The notes below the pieces were generated by a model. The model did no database searches. It had not been told where the DNA came from and saw nothing but the letters and a program-made list of their open reading frames with translations. Below are positions 9,430 through 18,054 of a DNA stretch of 33,580 nt, piece after piece. Source of the stretch: Chloroflexota bacterium (GTDB taxonomy: Bacteria > Chloroflexota > Dehalococcoidia > SZUA-161). Every line of letters starts with the position of its first letter. Position 1 is the first letter of the stretch. Where the stretch lies: assembly GCA_021787935.1 (NCBI GenBank), contig JAJYLC010000002.1:1-33580 (forward strand), in the 5' to 3' direction. The position numbers and the translations under genes were made by a program.

Positions 9430-9897
9430 ATGAAGATAGAACATCAAGAAATACTCTCAGCCTTTCAACAATTCAAAGAAGTGCGCGAAGTATTCGCAAA
9501 GTATGAAGGCAAGTGGTTCAGTGGTAATGACAATCATATAGGCGACATCGGAGAGTATTGGGCAATGCGCTACTTTGAAGATAGAAATCCCAAGATAGCG
9601 CCTAGCCGAACTTCTAACTACGATATTGAATTGGGTGATGGGACTCGACTATCAGTAAAAACAATGTCGGAATGGAATAAGAGGGGACAAGGAGGCCCAG
9701 TAAAAGGCATAGATAGCGCGTTTTGGAATTACTTGGTTGCAGTCAAACTTGATAATGACCTTAACGTTGAAAAATTTTGTATTGTACCCCATGAGCAAGT
9801 AAAGAAGAGGGGGATTAAGGAAAGGAAACCTTTCAGATGGTGGTCTTGGTTAGATGAATTTTCAAAGCCGTTTAGTATCGCACAAGGTGATGCTTAA
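9430..9897 (+). CDS. Hypothetical protein with PD-(D/E)XK nuclease-like motif pattern
   Basis: AAAGGAGG RBS about 9 nt upstream of ATG 9430. GDIGEYWAMRYFEDR...SNYDIELGDGTRLSVKTMSEWN resembles E...D...xVK spacing. Confidence 0.6.
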   Translation: MKIEHQEILSAFQQFKEVREVFAKYEGKWFSGNDNHIGDIGEYWAMRYFEDRNPKIAPSRTSNYDIELGDGTRLSVKTMSEWNKRGQGGPVKGIDSAFWNYLVAVKLDNDLNVEKFCIVPHEQVKKRGIKERKPFRWWSWLDEFSKPFSIAQGDA

Positions 9898-9944
9898 TGA
9901 CTTTTGGAGCAGAAAGGCCAGTTGTTCATTAAAGGAGGGGGGCA

Positions 9945-10220
9945 ATGGCAGGGACAAGGATAAGGAAAGTAGGCACACAGAAAGAATTTGATAGTGTGGT
10001 TGATGATTACATTACTCAGGGATATCATATTATGAGCCAAGGAGAGAAAACTACTATGCTTCGGAAGAATTCATGGGGTAGTGGTGCGGGTCACTTATTC
10101 ACAGCACTGCTTACCATTTGGTGGACTCTCGGCATAGGTAATGCAATCTATGCAATCGCCAGCCATTTTATGGCGGAAAAGGTGCTAGTGAGAATAAGCA
10201 CTGAGGCAGAGGCAAAATAG
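9945..10220 (+). CDS. Small conserved-looking membrane protein
   Basis: 91 aa, AAAGGAGGGGG RBS; GYHIMSQGEKTTMLRKNSWG soluble part, then hydrophobic HLFTALLTIWWTLGIGNAIYAIASH. Confidence 0.65.
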   Translation: MAGTRIRKVGTQKEFDSVVDDYITQGYHIMSQGEKTTMLRKNSWGSGAGHLFTALLTIWWTLGIGNAIYAIASHFMAEKVLVRISTEAEAK

Positions 10221-10295
10221 AGCAGAAAATTACGATTGGTGACTTCTGGGAAAAGAAGCACTTGAGGAGCAAAGCCTTAAAGGGAGCAAGGGGGA

Positions 10296-11102
10296 TTAGC
10301 GCCCCCGAGGTAAAACACTCCAGTTCCTTCTGGACTCATCCGCCGCCAGAACAGCCGCTCCCACAGCCCCAATAACATCGGGTTCTACGGGAAACTTTAC
10401 GAATTCTGTCTCTAGTTCCCTTTCGAGATATTTGAACACACCTTCGTTCTTCGCCATCCCGCCCGTCATGGCGATATCATTCCTGGGCCCCAATCCCCGT
10501 ACCAATTGAAGGATATAGCGCGCCGCGCTTTCATTTATTCCGGCGGCGATGTCAGCCCGGTTTCTTCCCTCCAGGACCAGGCGCTTGATATCGATTTGAG
10601 TCAGGATGCAGCAGAGCTTGTTCAAGACAATAGGGTCCCGTGCCTCTTGAGATAGCGGTCCCAGCCGGGAAACATCGACACCCAGGCTCTCCGCCATCAT
10701 CTCGAGTGCCCTGCCTGTGCCGGCGGCGCACTTCACGTTCATACGGAAGTCAACCAACGTTCCGTGCTTATCAACGCGCAGCGCTTTGCAGTCCTGACCA
10801 CCGCCATCGATGATTGTCCGGACGCTAGGTACCAGCCAGTTCGCGCCTCGCCCGTGGCACGATATCTCGCTCATATTGCTGTGGGCAAACGGTATCAGGC
10901 TGCGCCCGTAACCGGTGCTCACGCAAAAGTCGATTTGCTCATAGGAAAGGCCAAGCCTAGCCAGCAGCCTGTCCATAACATCGAAGGCGGACTGAACAGC
11001 CTTTGCCCTCGACCGTACCACCGCGGTTCCGAGGAGGACATCATCCTTTATGACTGCGGCTTTTGTGGTCAGAGCTCCCACATCGCATCCGGCGGTGAGC
11101 AT
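10296..11102 (-). CDS. BadF/BadG/BcrA/BcrD-type ATPase (activator of 2-hydroxyacyl-CoA dehydratase / benzoyl-CoA reductase), paralogue 1
   Basis: AGCDVGALTTKAAVI; CVSTGYGR; RTIIDGGGQDCKAL; NVKCAAGTGRALEMMAESLGV; IAMTGGMAKNEGVFKYLE. Confidence 0.93.
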   Translation of the reverse strand: MLTAGCDVGALTTKAAVIKDDVLLGTAVVRSRAKAVQSAFDVMDRLLARLGLSYEQIDFCVSTGYGRSLIPFAHSNMSEISCHGRGANWLVPSVRTIIDGGGQDCKALRVDKHGTLVDFRMNVKCAAGTGRALEMMAESLGVDVSRLGPLSQEARDPIVLNKLCCILTQIDIKRLVLEGRNRADIAAGINESAARYILQLVRGLGPRNDIAMTGGMAKNEGVFKYLERELETEFVKFPVEPDVIGAVGAAVLAADESRRNWSVLPRGR

Positions 11103-11103
11103 A

Positions 11104-11943
11104 TTATTGGCCCCTCCGTCCGTAGAAGCGCTCGGCTAAAATCATACTGATTGTCTCTATACTAAGGTCGCGGCTCTCCCTGGCGACAAGCGCAGCCCCA
11201 TAAGCCTCGAGGAGCTGGGGGTCAAAGCCGTTAAGGCTGGCCAGCCTCAACCCGAGCTTTTCCTCGAGGTCCCCCACCACGATGCTGTTCTTGGCGACTC
11301 CACCCACCAGGGCCACCTCCTCAATAACATCTATCCTTCTGACAAGTCCGACTATCCTGTCAGCGACAGCGGAAGCAACCCCAGCAAAGATGTCGAATTT
11401 ATCACAGCCTTCGTTTATCAGGGAGATTACCTCGCTCTCGGCAAACACGACACACTGACTGGCTATGGGAAGAGGGTTCTTTGAGCTGAGCGAAGCCTGA
11501 ATCAGCTTATCGAGCGGCATCTCCAGAGCATTGGCTATTACTTCGATAAACATCCCCAGCCCGGCAACGCATATATCGGTAACGGCAGCCTCTCCTACTA
11601 CCCCCTGCGTGTCAATACTAAAAGCCTCGGTGCACTGGCCGCCGATGTCGATTATGGTTCGTACCCGGGGATTGAACTGCCTCACAGCCCGGCTCAGACA
11701 TACTGTCTCAGGTACGACCCCTTCCGAATAAGGTACAGCCTTACCTCCGATTCCGGTAGACAGGCAGCGGTCTATCTTTTTGCCCGAGAGCCCTGCCTTA
11801 GCCAGGGCATTTGCCATAGCGTCAACTGCTGCCTGAGGGGTGGGGCTTTTGTAGGGTATTATGTCGAAGGCGAGGCTGCCATTGTCAGTGACAATGGCAG
11901 CCTTCGCCGCAGAAACCCCTAAATCACACCCGGCGTATATCAA
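11104..11943 (-). CDS. BadF/BadG/BcrA/BcrD-type ATPase, divergent paralogue 2
   Basis: YAGCDLGVSAAKAAIV; CLSTGIGGKAVPYSEGVVPE; RTIIDIGGQCTEAF; DICVAGLGMFIEVIANALEM; QCVVFAESEVISLINEG; VALVGGVAKNSIVV. Confidence 0.92.
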   Translation of the reverse strand: MIYAGCDLGVSAAKAAIVTDNGSLAFDIIPYKSPTPQAAVDAMANALAKAGLSGKKIDRCLSTGIGGKAVPYSEGVVPETVCLSRAVRQFNPRVRTIIDIGGQCTEAFSIDTQGVVGEAAVTDICVAGLGMFIEVIANALEMPLDKLIQASLSSKNPLPIASQCVVFAESEVISLINEGCDKFDIFAGVASAVADRIVGLVRRIDVIEEVALVGGVAKNSIVVGDLEEKLGLRLASLNGFDPQLLEAYGAALVARESRDLSIETISMILAERFYGRRGQ

Positions 11944-11980
11944 ATCTACTACCTTTATCCATGCCTTTCCAGTGTATTAG

Positions 11981-13435
11981 CTAAATACGGCTGATAAAGT
12001 CGCGGCACAAATCGGACAGGCTCGCCGCAGGCGCTCCGGTCATTTCCACCTTGATGTTCTGTGAAATAAACGCTAAATCGGCGTTTAACAGTTCTTTCGC
12101 CCTTGATTTGTCCCCTACCTGGACAGCGGTAAGGATTTCTTCCAGGTCGTTGTTCAGCTTTCGCTGAATAGCAGCACGGTTTCCGATAAAGGCTTGATCG
12201 GGGAGATTCTTGAAAGTATTGCGCATCATCTCTATGAATTCGTGCTCCTGGTGATACAGCTTGGTGCCCTCCAGAAAGCCGGTACCGTAGACCTCTTTGC
12301 CGCGCGCCTTTCCGGTTATCTCTACCGGGCCGAAGAAATATTCCACAAAAACAGCCTGCGTGTTGTCCTCCAGGACCGGCGTTATGACAAGATCAGCGTC
12401 CCACTCGGGAACAGTTAGCCTGACCGCATGAGGAATATAGCTGTTTTTGGGAGCCGTGCGGAATATAGGCCCCGCTTCCTTGGGCCACACTCGATTCTGA
12501 TAATAGCTTATGGGCTCGAAGGTGTAGCTGTTTGTCGTTGCCATAGTATTATCTTCGAAGAGAGCGAAGATGCCGGAGAAAGGCAGGAGGCGGTTATACC
12601 TCAGCGTATCATACTGCCTCCAGAGGCCGAAATCCCAACCGTTGCTGAGGTTCCCTCCCAGATACTGATGTTTGATTCTTCTTATCGGCTTGTTCCGGCT
12701 GCCAAACTGTTTGGGCGCCCACTGCAACCCCACCTTGCCCACGCCTTCGATGTGCTCCGTCTTGCCCGCTATCTCAAGAGTGCCTTGCACCTTGACCCTG
12801 GGGCTCAGGCAGAAAGCAAAAGTATATGGCTGGCCAAACATGGTGAGCATGCCGCCGTAATCCATGCCTCCATCCAATAGAGGCGGCTTTAAAGCCTCCA
12901 GATCGACAGAAAGCTTCGTCTGCACTGCCGATTTTGGATTGCTCGAAGCTTCCAGGTGATACTCGAAAGGAACTAGATTGCCGCTGGAGTCCTTCTTCGG
13001 ATACCACTTGTCTACGCTGCCGCCCCGCGGGTGATACGTGATATCGAGATTCCCCTCTTTTACTTCAAAAGGAGGTTTATAGACAATGGGGAATGGCCTG
13101 AAATGGTATCTTCTATCAACATAGCGCTTTTTCTCCGAGATATCAGCCACATTAAGCATCCGGCAGTTGAAGCCGAAAAGCTTGCCCATGGCGTTGTAGC
13201 TGTATATGTGGACGAAGGTGTATATCTTCCCTGTTTCCTTTGACTTGACATACGCTTCGATATCCCAGGACTGAGATTCGTACCCCGGATGCCACCCTAT
13301 AGCTGAAGGTAACGTAAAATTTTTCTCAGCGCCTTTGTAGGCGAAGGGGTAGTGTTTCCACGATTTGTCCTTCCAGAAAGGTAAGGATTGCATATCTCCT
13401 GTCTGCAAGATAAGGGCATCGCTTTCAGGCTTCAT
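11981..13435 (-). CDS. CrtC/AttH-like lipocalin-fold protein (putative)
   Basis: 484 aa; SAIGWHPGYESQSWDIEAYVKSKETGKIYTFVHIY, GGMDYGGMLTMFGQPYTF, GWDFGLWRQYDTL, Trp/Tyr-rich beta layout resembling hydroxyneurosporene synthase/AttH-type proteins. Confidence 0.5.
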   Translation of the reverse strand: MKPESDALILQTGDMQSLPFWKDKSWKHYPFAYKGAEKNFTLPSAIGWHPGYESQSWDIEAYVKSKETGKIYTFVHIYSYNAMGKLFGFNCRMLNVADISEKKRYVDRRYHFRPFPIVYKPPFEVKEGNLDITYHPRGGSVDKWYPKKDSSGNLVPFEYHLEASSNPKSAVQTKLSVDLEALKPPLLDGGMDYGGMLTMFGQPYTFAFCLSPRVKVQGTLEIAGKTEHIEGVGKVGLQWAPKQFGSRNKPIRRIKHQYLGGNLSNGWDFGLWRQYDTLRYNRLLPFSGIFALFEDNTMATTNSYTFEPISYYQNRVWPKEAGPIFRTAPKNSYIPHAVRLTVPEWDADLVITPVLEDNTQAVFVEYFFGPVEITGKARGKEVYGTGFLEGTKLYHQEHEFIEMMRNTFKNLPDQAFIGNRAAIQRKLNNDLEEILTAVQVGDKSRAKELLNADLAFISQNIKVEMTGAPAASLSDLCRDFISRI

Positions 13436-13490
13436 AGTACCCTCCTTTCGAACTCAGCAGGCGTTAATCAGAATGTACCTTTTTTGTCCC

Positions 13491-14057
13491 TCACTCCTCT
13501 ATCTTGAGTTCCCACCGGCAAAAAGGCTCATTGGGGTTTTTCCGCGGGGGTCTCTCCAGCGGCGTCACTTTTATCTTCGGGTTGTGCAAAAACTTCTCCA
13601 TCACGGGTTGCTCCATCTTGTAACAAAGCTGCTGTATCTTTTCGGGGGCGAACGCTTCCAGGAACTCACACGTGATGCATTTGGTGGTAGTGGAGATAAC
13701 GTGATTGGGGCTCTTGATATCGACTTCGCCGCCGAAAAGCTCCGACTCCGTATGACCGTCTGGAGCCAGTTGAATCACCTTCAGGGAATCGAGGACAGTA
13801 TTCAGCTTGATGTTACCCAGCTCGACCCAAACGGGGATCATCCTGTCGGCCTGAATAAGCAGTGCTTGCAGAGCGCAGTCGTCAGCAGCATCGGAGCCGA
13901 ATTTCTCCGAGACTACTTGAACCCAGGCCCCCTGAATGCCCAGATAGGCACCCTGCCATGATTTTATCAGCTTGACCAGAAACTCCTTGGAAAAATCCTC
14001 CCATTTCAGGTGATGGTTGTACGGACCGCTGTAGTCTTTTAGCTCCTTTTTCGCCAT
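13491..14057 (-). CDS. Conserved hypothetical protein (possibly DUF6125 / ATC-hydrolase-like)
   Basis: 188 aa intact ORF with AAGGAGAT-type RBS; C-terminal ITTTKCITCEFLEAF...PNEPFCRWELKIEE with paired cysteines and FCxW. Confidence 0.6.
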   Translation of the reverse strand: MAKKELKDYSGPYNHHLKWEDFSKEFLVKLIKSWQGAYLGIQGAWVQVVSEKFGSDAADDCALQALLIQADRMIPVWVELGNIKLNTVLDSLKVIQLAPDGHTESELFGGEVDIKSPNHVISTTTKCITCEFLEAFAPEKIQQLCYKMEQPVMEKFLHNPKIKVTPLERPPRKNPNEPFCRWELKIEE

Positions 14058-14076
14058 GTATCTCCTTTCTGTGCCT

Positions 14077-14814
14077 TCAAATTTTAGTTACCAGGTCACT
14101 CACGAAAGCGGCCAGGTTTCTCTTCGCCAGCCGCGTGTTTCTGTACAGGGTAAACACGTTGAGTAAATACCAGGGATGTAGCAGGAAACAAAGCGCTGCT
14201 TCCTTCCAGAGCAATTCACCATCAGTGTTGAGAATCCGGTCGAAAGGCTGCACGCTGCTCTGTATGTTGTCCGAAACGGAGCGAACAGTTATGAAGGGAA
14301 TCCCCCGCGCTGAGGCTATTCTGGCGATCCAGTAGCTTTCCATGTCTACAATATCGGCATGGAAAGTCTCCCTCAACACATGCATCTTCTGAGCACTGGA
14401 ATTCAGTTGCAGTACCGAGACATCGCTGCCCAGTCTCCCACCGGGTCCCTGCGATGCCAGAGAAAACAGATGCTCATCTGGGGCTAAGGGTTCTAGCTCT
14501 TCCTGCTCCGACCCAGGCTGGCCATACAGCGTTGAGCAGACCACAACAGCGCCAATCTCGATCTCCGGATTCAGTGCCCCGGCAAAGCCAAGAGAGATTA
14601 TTGCTGTAACAGGATAGCGCTCCAGAGCGAACCGGGTTGCGTTCTCAGCCCTCTGCTTGCCCATCCCGGTTTGTACCAGCAGGGTGTCCTTGTTTTTGAG
14701 CTTGCCGCGGTACAGTCTGAAACCCCGTCCGGCGACCGTCTCCTCGATGACCATCTGTCTGCGCAGGTCTATTATCTCCTGCCCGAATGCACCCATGACA
14801 GCCAGCACCGACAC
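14077..14814 (-). CDS. Purine nucleosidase/phosphorylase-family protein (MTA/SAH nucleosidase-like)
   Basis: TGMGKQRAENATRFALERY, IISLGFAGALNPEIEIGAVVV, DIVDMESYWIARIASARGIPFITVRSVSDN. Confidence 0.88.
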   Translation of the reverse strand: MSVLAVMGAFGQEIIDLRRQMVIEETVAGRGFRLYRGKLKNKDTLLVQTGMGKQRAENATRFALERYPVTAIISLGFAGALNPEIEIGAVVVCSTLYGQPGSEQEELEPLAPDEHLFSLASQGPGGRLGSDVSVLQLNSSAQKMHVLRETFHADIVDMESYWIARIASARGIPFITVRSVSDNIQSSVQPFDRILNTDGELLWKEAALCFLLHPWYLLNVFTLYRNTRLAKRNLAAFVSDLVTKI

Positions 14815-14978
14815 CTCCGGACGAGCAGAGCTACATGTCTTATGCCAGTATTACTCAGGTTTGTCAAGTATACATCATGGCCAAGCACAGGTAAAATTGG
14901 GCAAAGAAGGATTCGTATTCATCGAACGCTTGGTGAAGAAACAATTATGGCACTGATGTCAGTGAGGGGAACCACATA

Positions 14979-15009
14979 ACAAGGAACCCTCTGACAGGGG
15001 GTTCCTTGT
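14979..15009. terminator. Hairpin downstream of the small membrane protein gene, possible terminator
   Basis: 11-bp inverted repeat ACAAGGAACCC ... GGGTTCCTTGT; no strong U-tract. Confidence 0.45.
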
Positions 15010-15089
15010 GGCCTAAACCTAACAACCTGGGGCTCCATAGAGACGGCTGTGAAATGACCTGCAACTGTGCTGAAAGCCCGGAGCTGCAG

Positions 15090-15380
15090 CTAATTTTCAT
15101 AGTCAATGGTGTCGGAGTAGTCCCATCTCCCGAAATAGACGCGCAAAGTAATCGCCAATACCCACAGGGCAACCCATGCTATGACACCGAGGCCTACAGG
15201 GTACAGGTCTGTGCATACGGGAACGATGAAGAACAGAAACCCGAGGCCAAACAGGAGGACGGTGAAGGCATTCGCCTCGCGCGCTATGCAATATCGCCCC
15301 AACGGGCGTCGCCTCTCTCCCTCTACTTTGTACTCCCGGTAGGGGACTGTCGTTCTGGCATCGAACTCCCTGGTCACCAT
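15090..15380 (-). CDS. Small two-TM membrane protein
   Basis: ATG at 15380 preceded by GAGGAGGTGAG RBS; hydrophobic AFTVLLFGLGFLFFIVP and VGLGVIAWVALWVLAITLRV. Confidence 0.65.
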   Translation of the reverse strand: MVTREFDARTTVPYREYKVEGERRRPLGRYCIAREANAFTVLLFGLGFLFFIVPVCTDLYPVGLGVIAWVALWVLAITLRVYFGRWDYSDTIDYEN

Positions 15381-15422
15381 TGTTCTCACCTCCTCTCCAT
15401 CTCAGATTTTGGCAGTGCTATG

Positions 15423-15584
15423 TCAGCGAGGGTCCAACTTCAGCAGAAGATCGAACAGGATAACTAACAAAGCCATCGGCCCGTGCGGGAGCTGATATCT
15501 GGCTATCTTCTGTTGTTCCTCTCTCTCAACCTTGTTTGTTCGGTACGTGACTTTTGCTTCGCTATAGAGTTCTTTCGTCGTCAT
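15423..15584 (-). CDS. Very small protein paralogous to the N-terminal half of the adjacent membrane protein
   Basis: ATG at 15584 with GGGAGG RBS; MTTKELYSEAKVTYRTNKVEREEQQKIARYQLPHGPMALLVILFDLLLKLDP aligns by eye to MVTREFDARTTVPYREYKVEGERRRPLGRYCIAREANAFTVLLFGLGFLFFIVP. Confidence 0.55.
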   Translation of the reverse strand: MTTKELYSEAKVTYRTNKVEREEQQKIARYQLPHGPMALLVILFDLLLKLDPR

Positions 15585-15910
15585 TGTCGTCCTCCCACCA
15601 CACCTTTTCATTACCTTTCTGCCTTGGATTGTAATGAGACCTGAAGGCGAGTGTTATCAAGCAGGTTACATAAATAATGTAAAGTTGATTACAATTGGGA
15701 AGCGGTTTTTTTGTAGCAAGGAAGTCGAAGGGCTTGATTTAGCTTCGTGGAGACAGGTGCACTCACCAAAATCCCTTTCTGGAGGGGTGACAAAGGGGTG
15801 CACCTTTGTAGAGCGGCCCCAAATCCACTCGCCCTTGACGGAGAGAGTTAGAGTGGAGCCGTTAACAACAGGCTCGCTGTTGCTTTGTTATCCTCGGTTT
15901 TATGCTATAC

Positions 15911-16228
15911 CTACTCCATAGGCGCCAAAGGATAAACTGCCACCTGCATGCCTTCCGCTATATCCGGGTGGCTTTTGGCCATTGCTATCGCGGCATCGAG
16001 GCTGCCGGCCTGCAAAATAGTGTATCCGGCAACGGGTTTAGCGCCGGTGCTTTTTACGCCACTCTTGGTGACAAGTCTACCCGGTTGAGTCGGCGCGCCC
16101 ATGTCCACGACAGCCTTGCCGAGGGCTGCGAACCATTTCGACCAGACAGCCATTGCCTTCTCAACCACCTTAGGGTCGGGGTTGGTGTCCATCTGACCAC
16201 CGTAGTACACAAGTAAATATTTTGCCAT
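15911..16228 (-). CDS. YCII-related (DGPF-type) domain protein
   Basis: MAKYLLVYYGG...WSKWFAALGKAVVDMGAPTQPGRLV...VAGYTILQAGSLDAAIAMAKSHPDI..GMQVAVYPL. GGAGG-type RBS before ATG at 16228; the longer ORF start is less likely. Confidence 0.85.
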   Translation of the reverse strand: MAKYLLVYYGGQMDTNPDPKVVEKAMAVWSKWFAALGKAVVDMGAPTQPGRLVTKSGVKSTGAKPVAGYTILQAGSLDAAIAMAKSHPDIAEGMQVAVYPLAPME

Positions 16229-16643
16229 CTCATCCTCCTTCCAAGTAGGTGTAGAACCTTCACACCGATTCAAAGGCCTGACACTTTGTAACGCCAATAT
16301 AAAAAATATTTTACGTAGCCAAAATAAAGAAGTCATAAAATTGAGGAAGGAAAGGTTAATTAGTTATAACATCTTGTCGAAGTGCAAATCCGCCCTCTTT
16401 TTGTAGGTGATTGCGTTTACGCAGTTCGAATCATTATTCGCGAGGCTGCGGGTACCCTCAGTCCGGACAACCACCGGCGAAACGAGCAACGCAATTAGAT
16501 GACCATTGCCTATTTTTAGTGGGGCAAGTGAAGTAAAAGGTAATCCTCCTATCTGCCACACGAATGTTCCGTTTTCTCACCGATTTTTATTAACTTTTTG
16601 ACAAAATTAGCTTCAATAGGGGCGAAAGTTAAGTAAATTGAAA

Positions 16644-16672
16644 TTGACCAGCCCCAGAGTTGTATTTATACT
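16644..16672 (+). promoter_or_regulatory. Sigma70-like promoter for a long leader
   Basis: TTGACC (16644-16649), 17-bp spacer, TATACT (16667-16672). Confidence 0.6.
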
Positions 16673-16767
16673 GGCAAATGTGCTAACAGATTCTTACAGG
16701 AGCATTGCCTTGTGGAGCATTGTGTTACAGGTTTGGGGTTGTTTCAAGACAGCTAGACGCCTCCAGT

Positions 16768-16799
16768 AAGCCGACCTTGCAGGTCGGCTTCTTCATTTT
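16768..16799 (+). terminator. Intrinsic terminator/attenuator inside the leader of the secreted-protein gene
   Basis: Perfect 10-bp stem AAGCCGACCT-TGC-AGGTCGGCTT (16768-16790) then CTTCATTTTT. Confidence 0.7.
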
Positions 16800-16913
16800 T
16801 GAGCGTGCTATCCGAAAGTACTCTATCTTAAGAAGCTTACTATGTCTTGCATTTTGCCCTAGGTCGAGGGGCCGAGGTAGCGAACCTTCGCAAAGAAAGG
16901 AGGTGAGAAAAGA

Positions 16914-17525
16914 ATGAAGAAGCTGATTATGGTTGCGGTTATTGCGGCACTGGCTGCAAGCGCAGTCATTGGCGTAGCTTACGCTGGCAACAATCTCAAT
17001 GGCAACGGAGCCCCAAGCGGTCCTCACTACAACCTTAATCTCATCGGGGTACCCAAAGACAAGACCGCTGACTTGACTGAAAGCAATGGGCATGTCATCT
17101 TTGTGAGCCTTAACGGCAACACCAAGATATTGCTTTACCCGGGCAACTTCACGGTATTGGATGCGAACGGCACTGACGGCACTGCCAGCTTCCAATTACC
17201 TAACCCTGACCCGACCAATAGCGGTTACACTTTGTACTCCGTCTATGCCCGCTTTCTAGGCAAACCGGGTGGCTGGGGCAACATAACCTCAGGGTTTACA
17301 GATGGGAATACCACGTGGTTCTCAACAAATAGCTACGTCGAGGTCCGCAGCACTGGTAAGAGTACTTTCACCAATGTGAGCAAGGATCTGCTGTACGTCT
17401 ACGTAAACGGCACAAGATACCCGCTGTTCACTAACAACCTGTACCAGTACTTCTGGAACTACGATAACAACGGGTGCAAGCTGGTGCAACTTCGCTTCTA
17501 CCAGGTATCCACCAACGTGAACTAG
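16914..17525 (+). CDS. Secreted Asn/Gly-rich protein of unknown function
   Basis: Signal peptide MKKLIMVAVIAALAASAVIGVAYAG; mature part has many N/G/T residues; AAAGGAGGTGAG RBS. Confidence 0.8.
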   Translation: MKKLIMVAVIAALAASAVIGVAYAGNNLNGNGAPSGPHYNLNLIGVPKDKTADLTESNGHVIFVSLNGNTKILLYPGNFTVLDANGTDGTASFQLPNPDPTNSGYTLYSVYARFLGKPGGWGNITSGFTDGNTTWFSTNSYVEVRSTGKSTFTNVSKDLLYVYVNGTRYPLFTNNLYQYFWNYDNNGCKLVQLRFYQVSTNVN

Positions 17526-17543
17526 CAGCTATGCCACGTCGAG

Positions 17544-17594
17544 GAGAGAGGGAATCCCTTCCCAGGGATTCCCTCTCTCGCTAATTAAGATTTT
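17544..17594 (+). terminator. Intrinsic terminator after secreted-protein gene
   Basis: Perfect 16-bp stem GAGAGAGGGAATCCCT-TCCC-AGGGATTCCCTCTCTC (17544-17579), followed by GCTAATTAAGATTTT. Confidence 0.75.
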
Positions 17595-18054
17595 ACAAAG
17601 TAGAGTAAAACAGGATTCAGTCCATACTCCGCGAGCCCTTCGAAAGATAAGGAGCATAATTCCCTTTTTTCTAAACCTGTCCCTAACCGCCGCTTATCTG
17701 CACCTCGCAATAAAAAATCGGGAGGTCTTGATAGGTCCGGTAATGCGATATTGTCTGGAAATACTATTGTCTAGAGCCACTATAGTATAATAATATTTGT
17801 GCGAAATGGAGAGTTGGTGTTTTAGTCATGGTAGTGTTGTAGCTAACGGACGGGATTTGTGGATAGTCTGACTTGCAATAAGACCTCACAATCCCCATTC
17901 TAGGATGGGCTTCCTGCTCTTCCCTACCCTGCTCTAAAATAAAATCTATGGGGGATATTGTTCGCTCCGGGAGAACGCCCGGTTGGGTAACATCGTTCCC
18001 CATAAAAATCTCCCTGTAGTCTCCTGTATTTATGTGTAGAATTTAAAGAATACG

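Noticed and set aside
16673-16913. c-di-GMP-I (GEMM) riboswitch in the secreted-protein leader
   Set aside because: The characteristic GEMM core and receptor sequences are not present; kept only as an unclassified leader.
17764-18003. 79-aa minus ORF upstream of the UPF0104 gene
   Set aside because: Plausible RBS but no motif or hydrophobic pattern; insufficient support.
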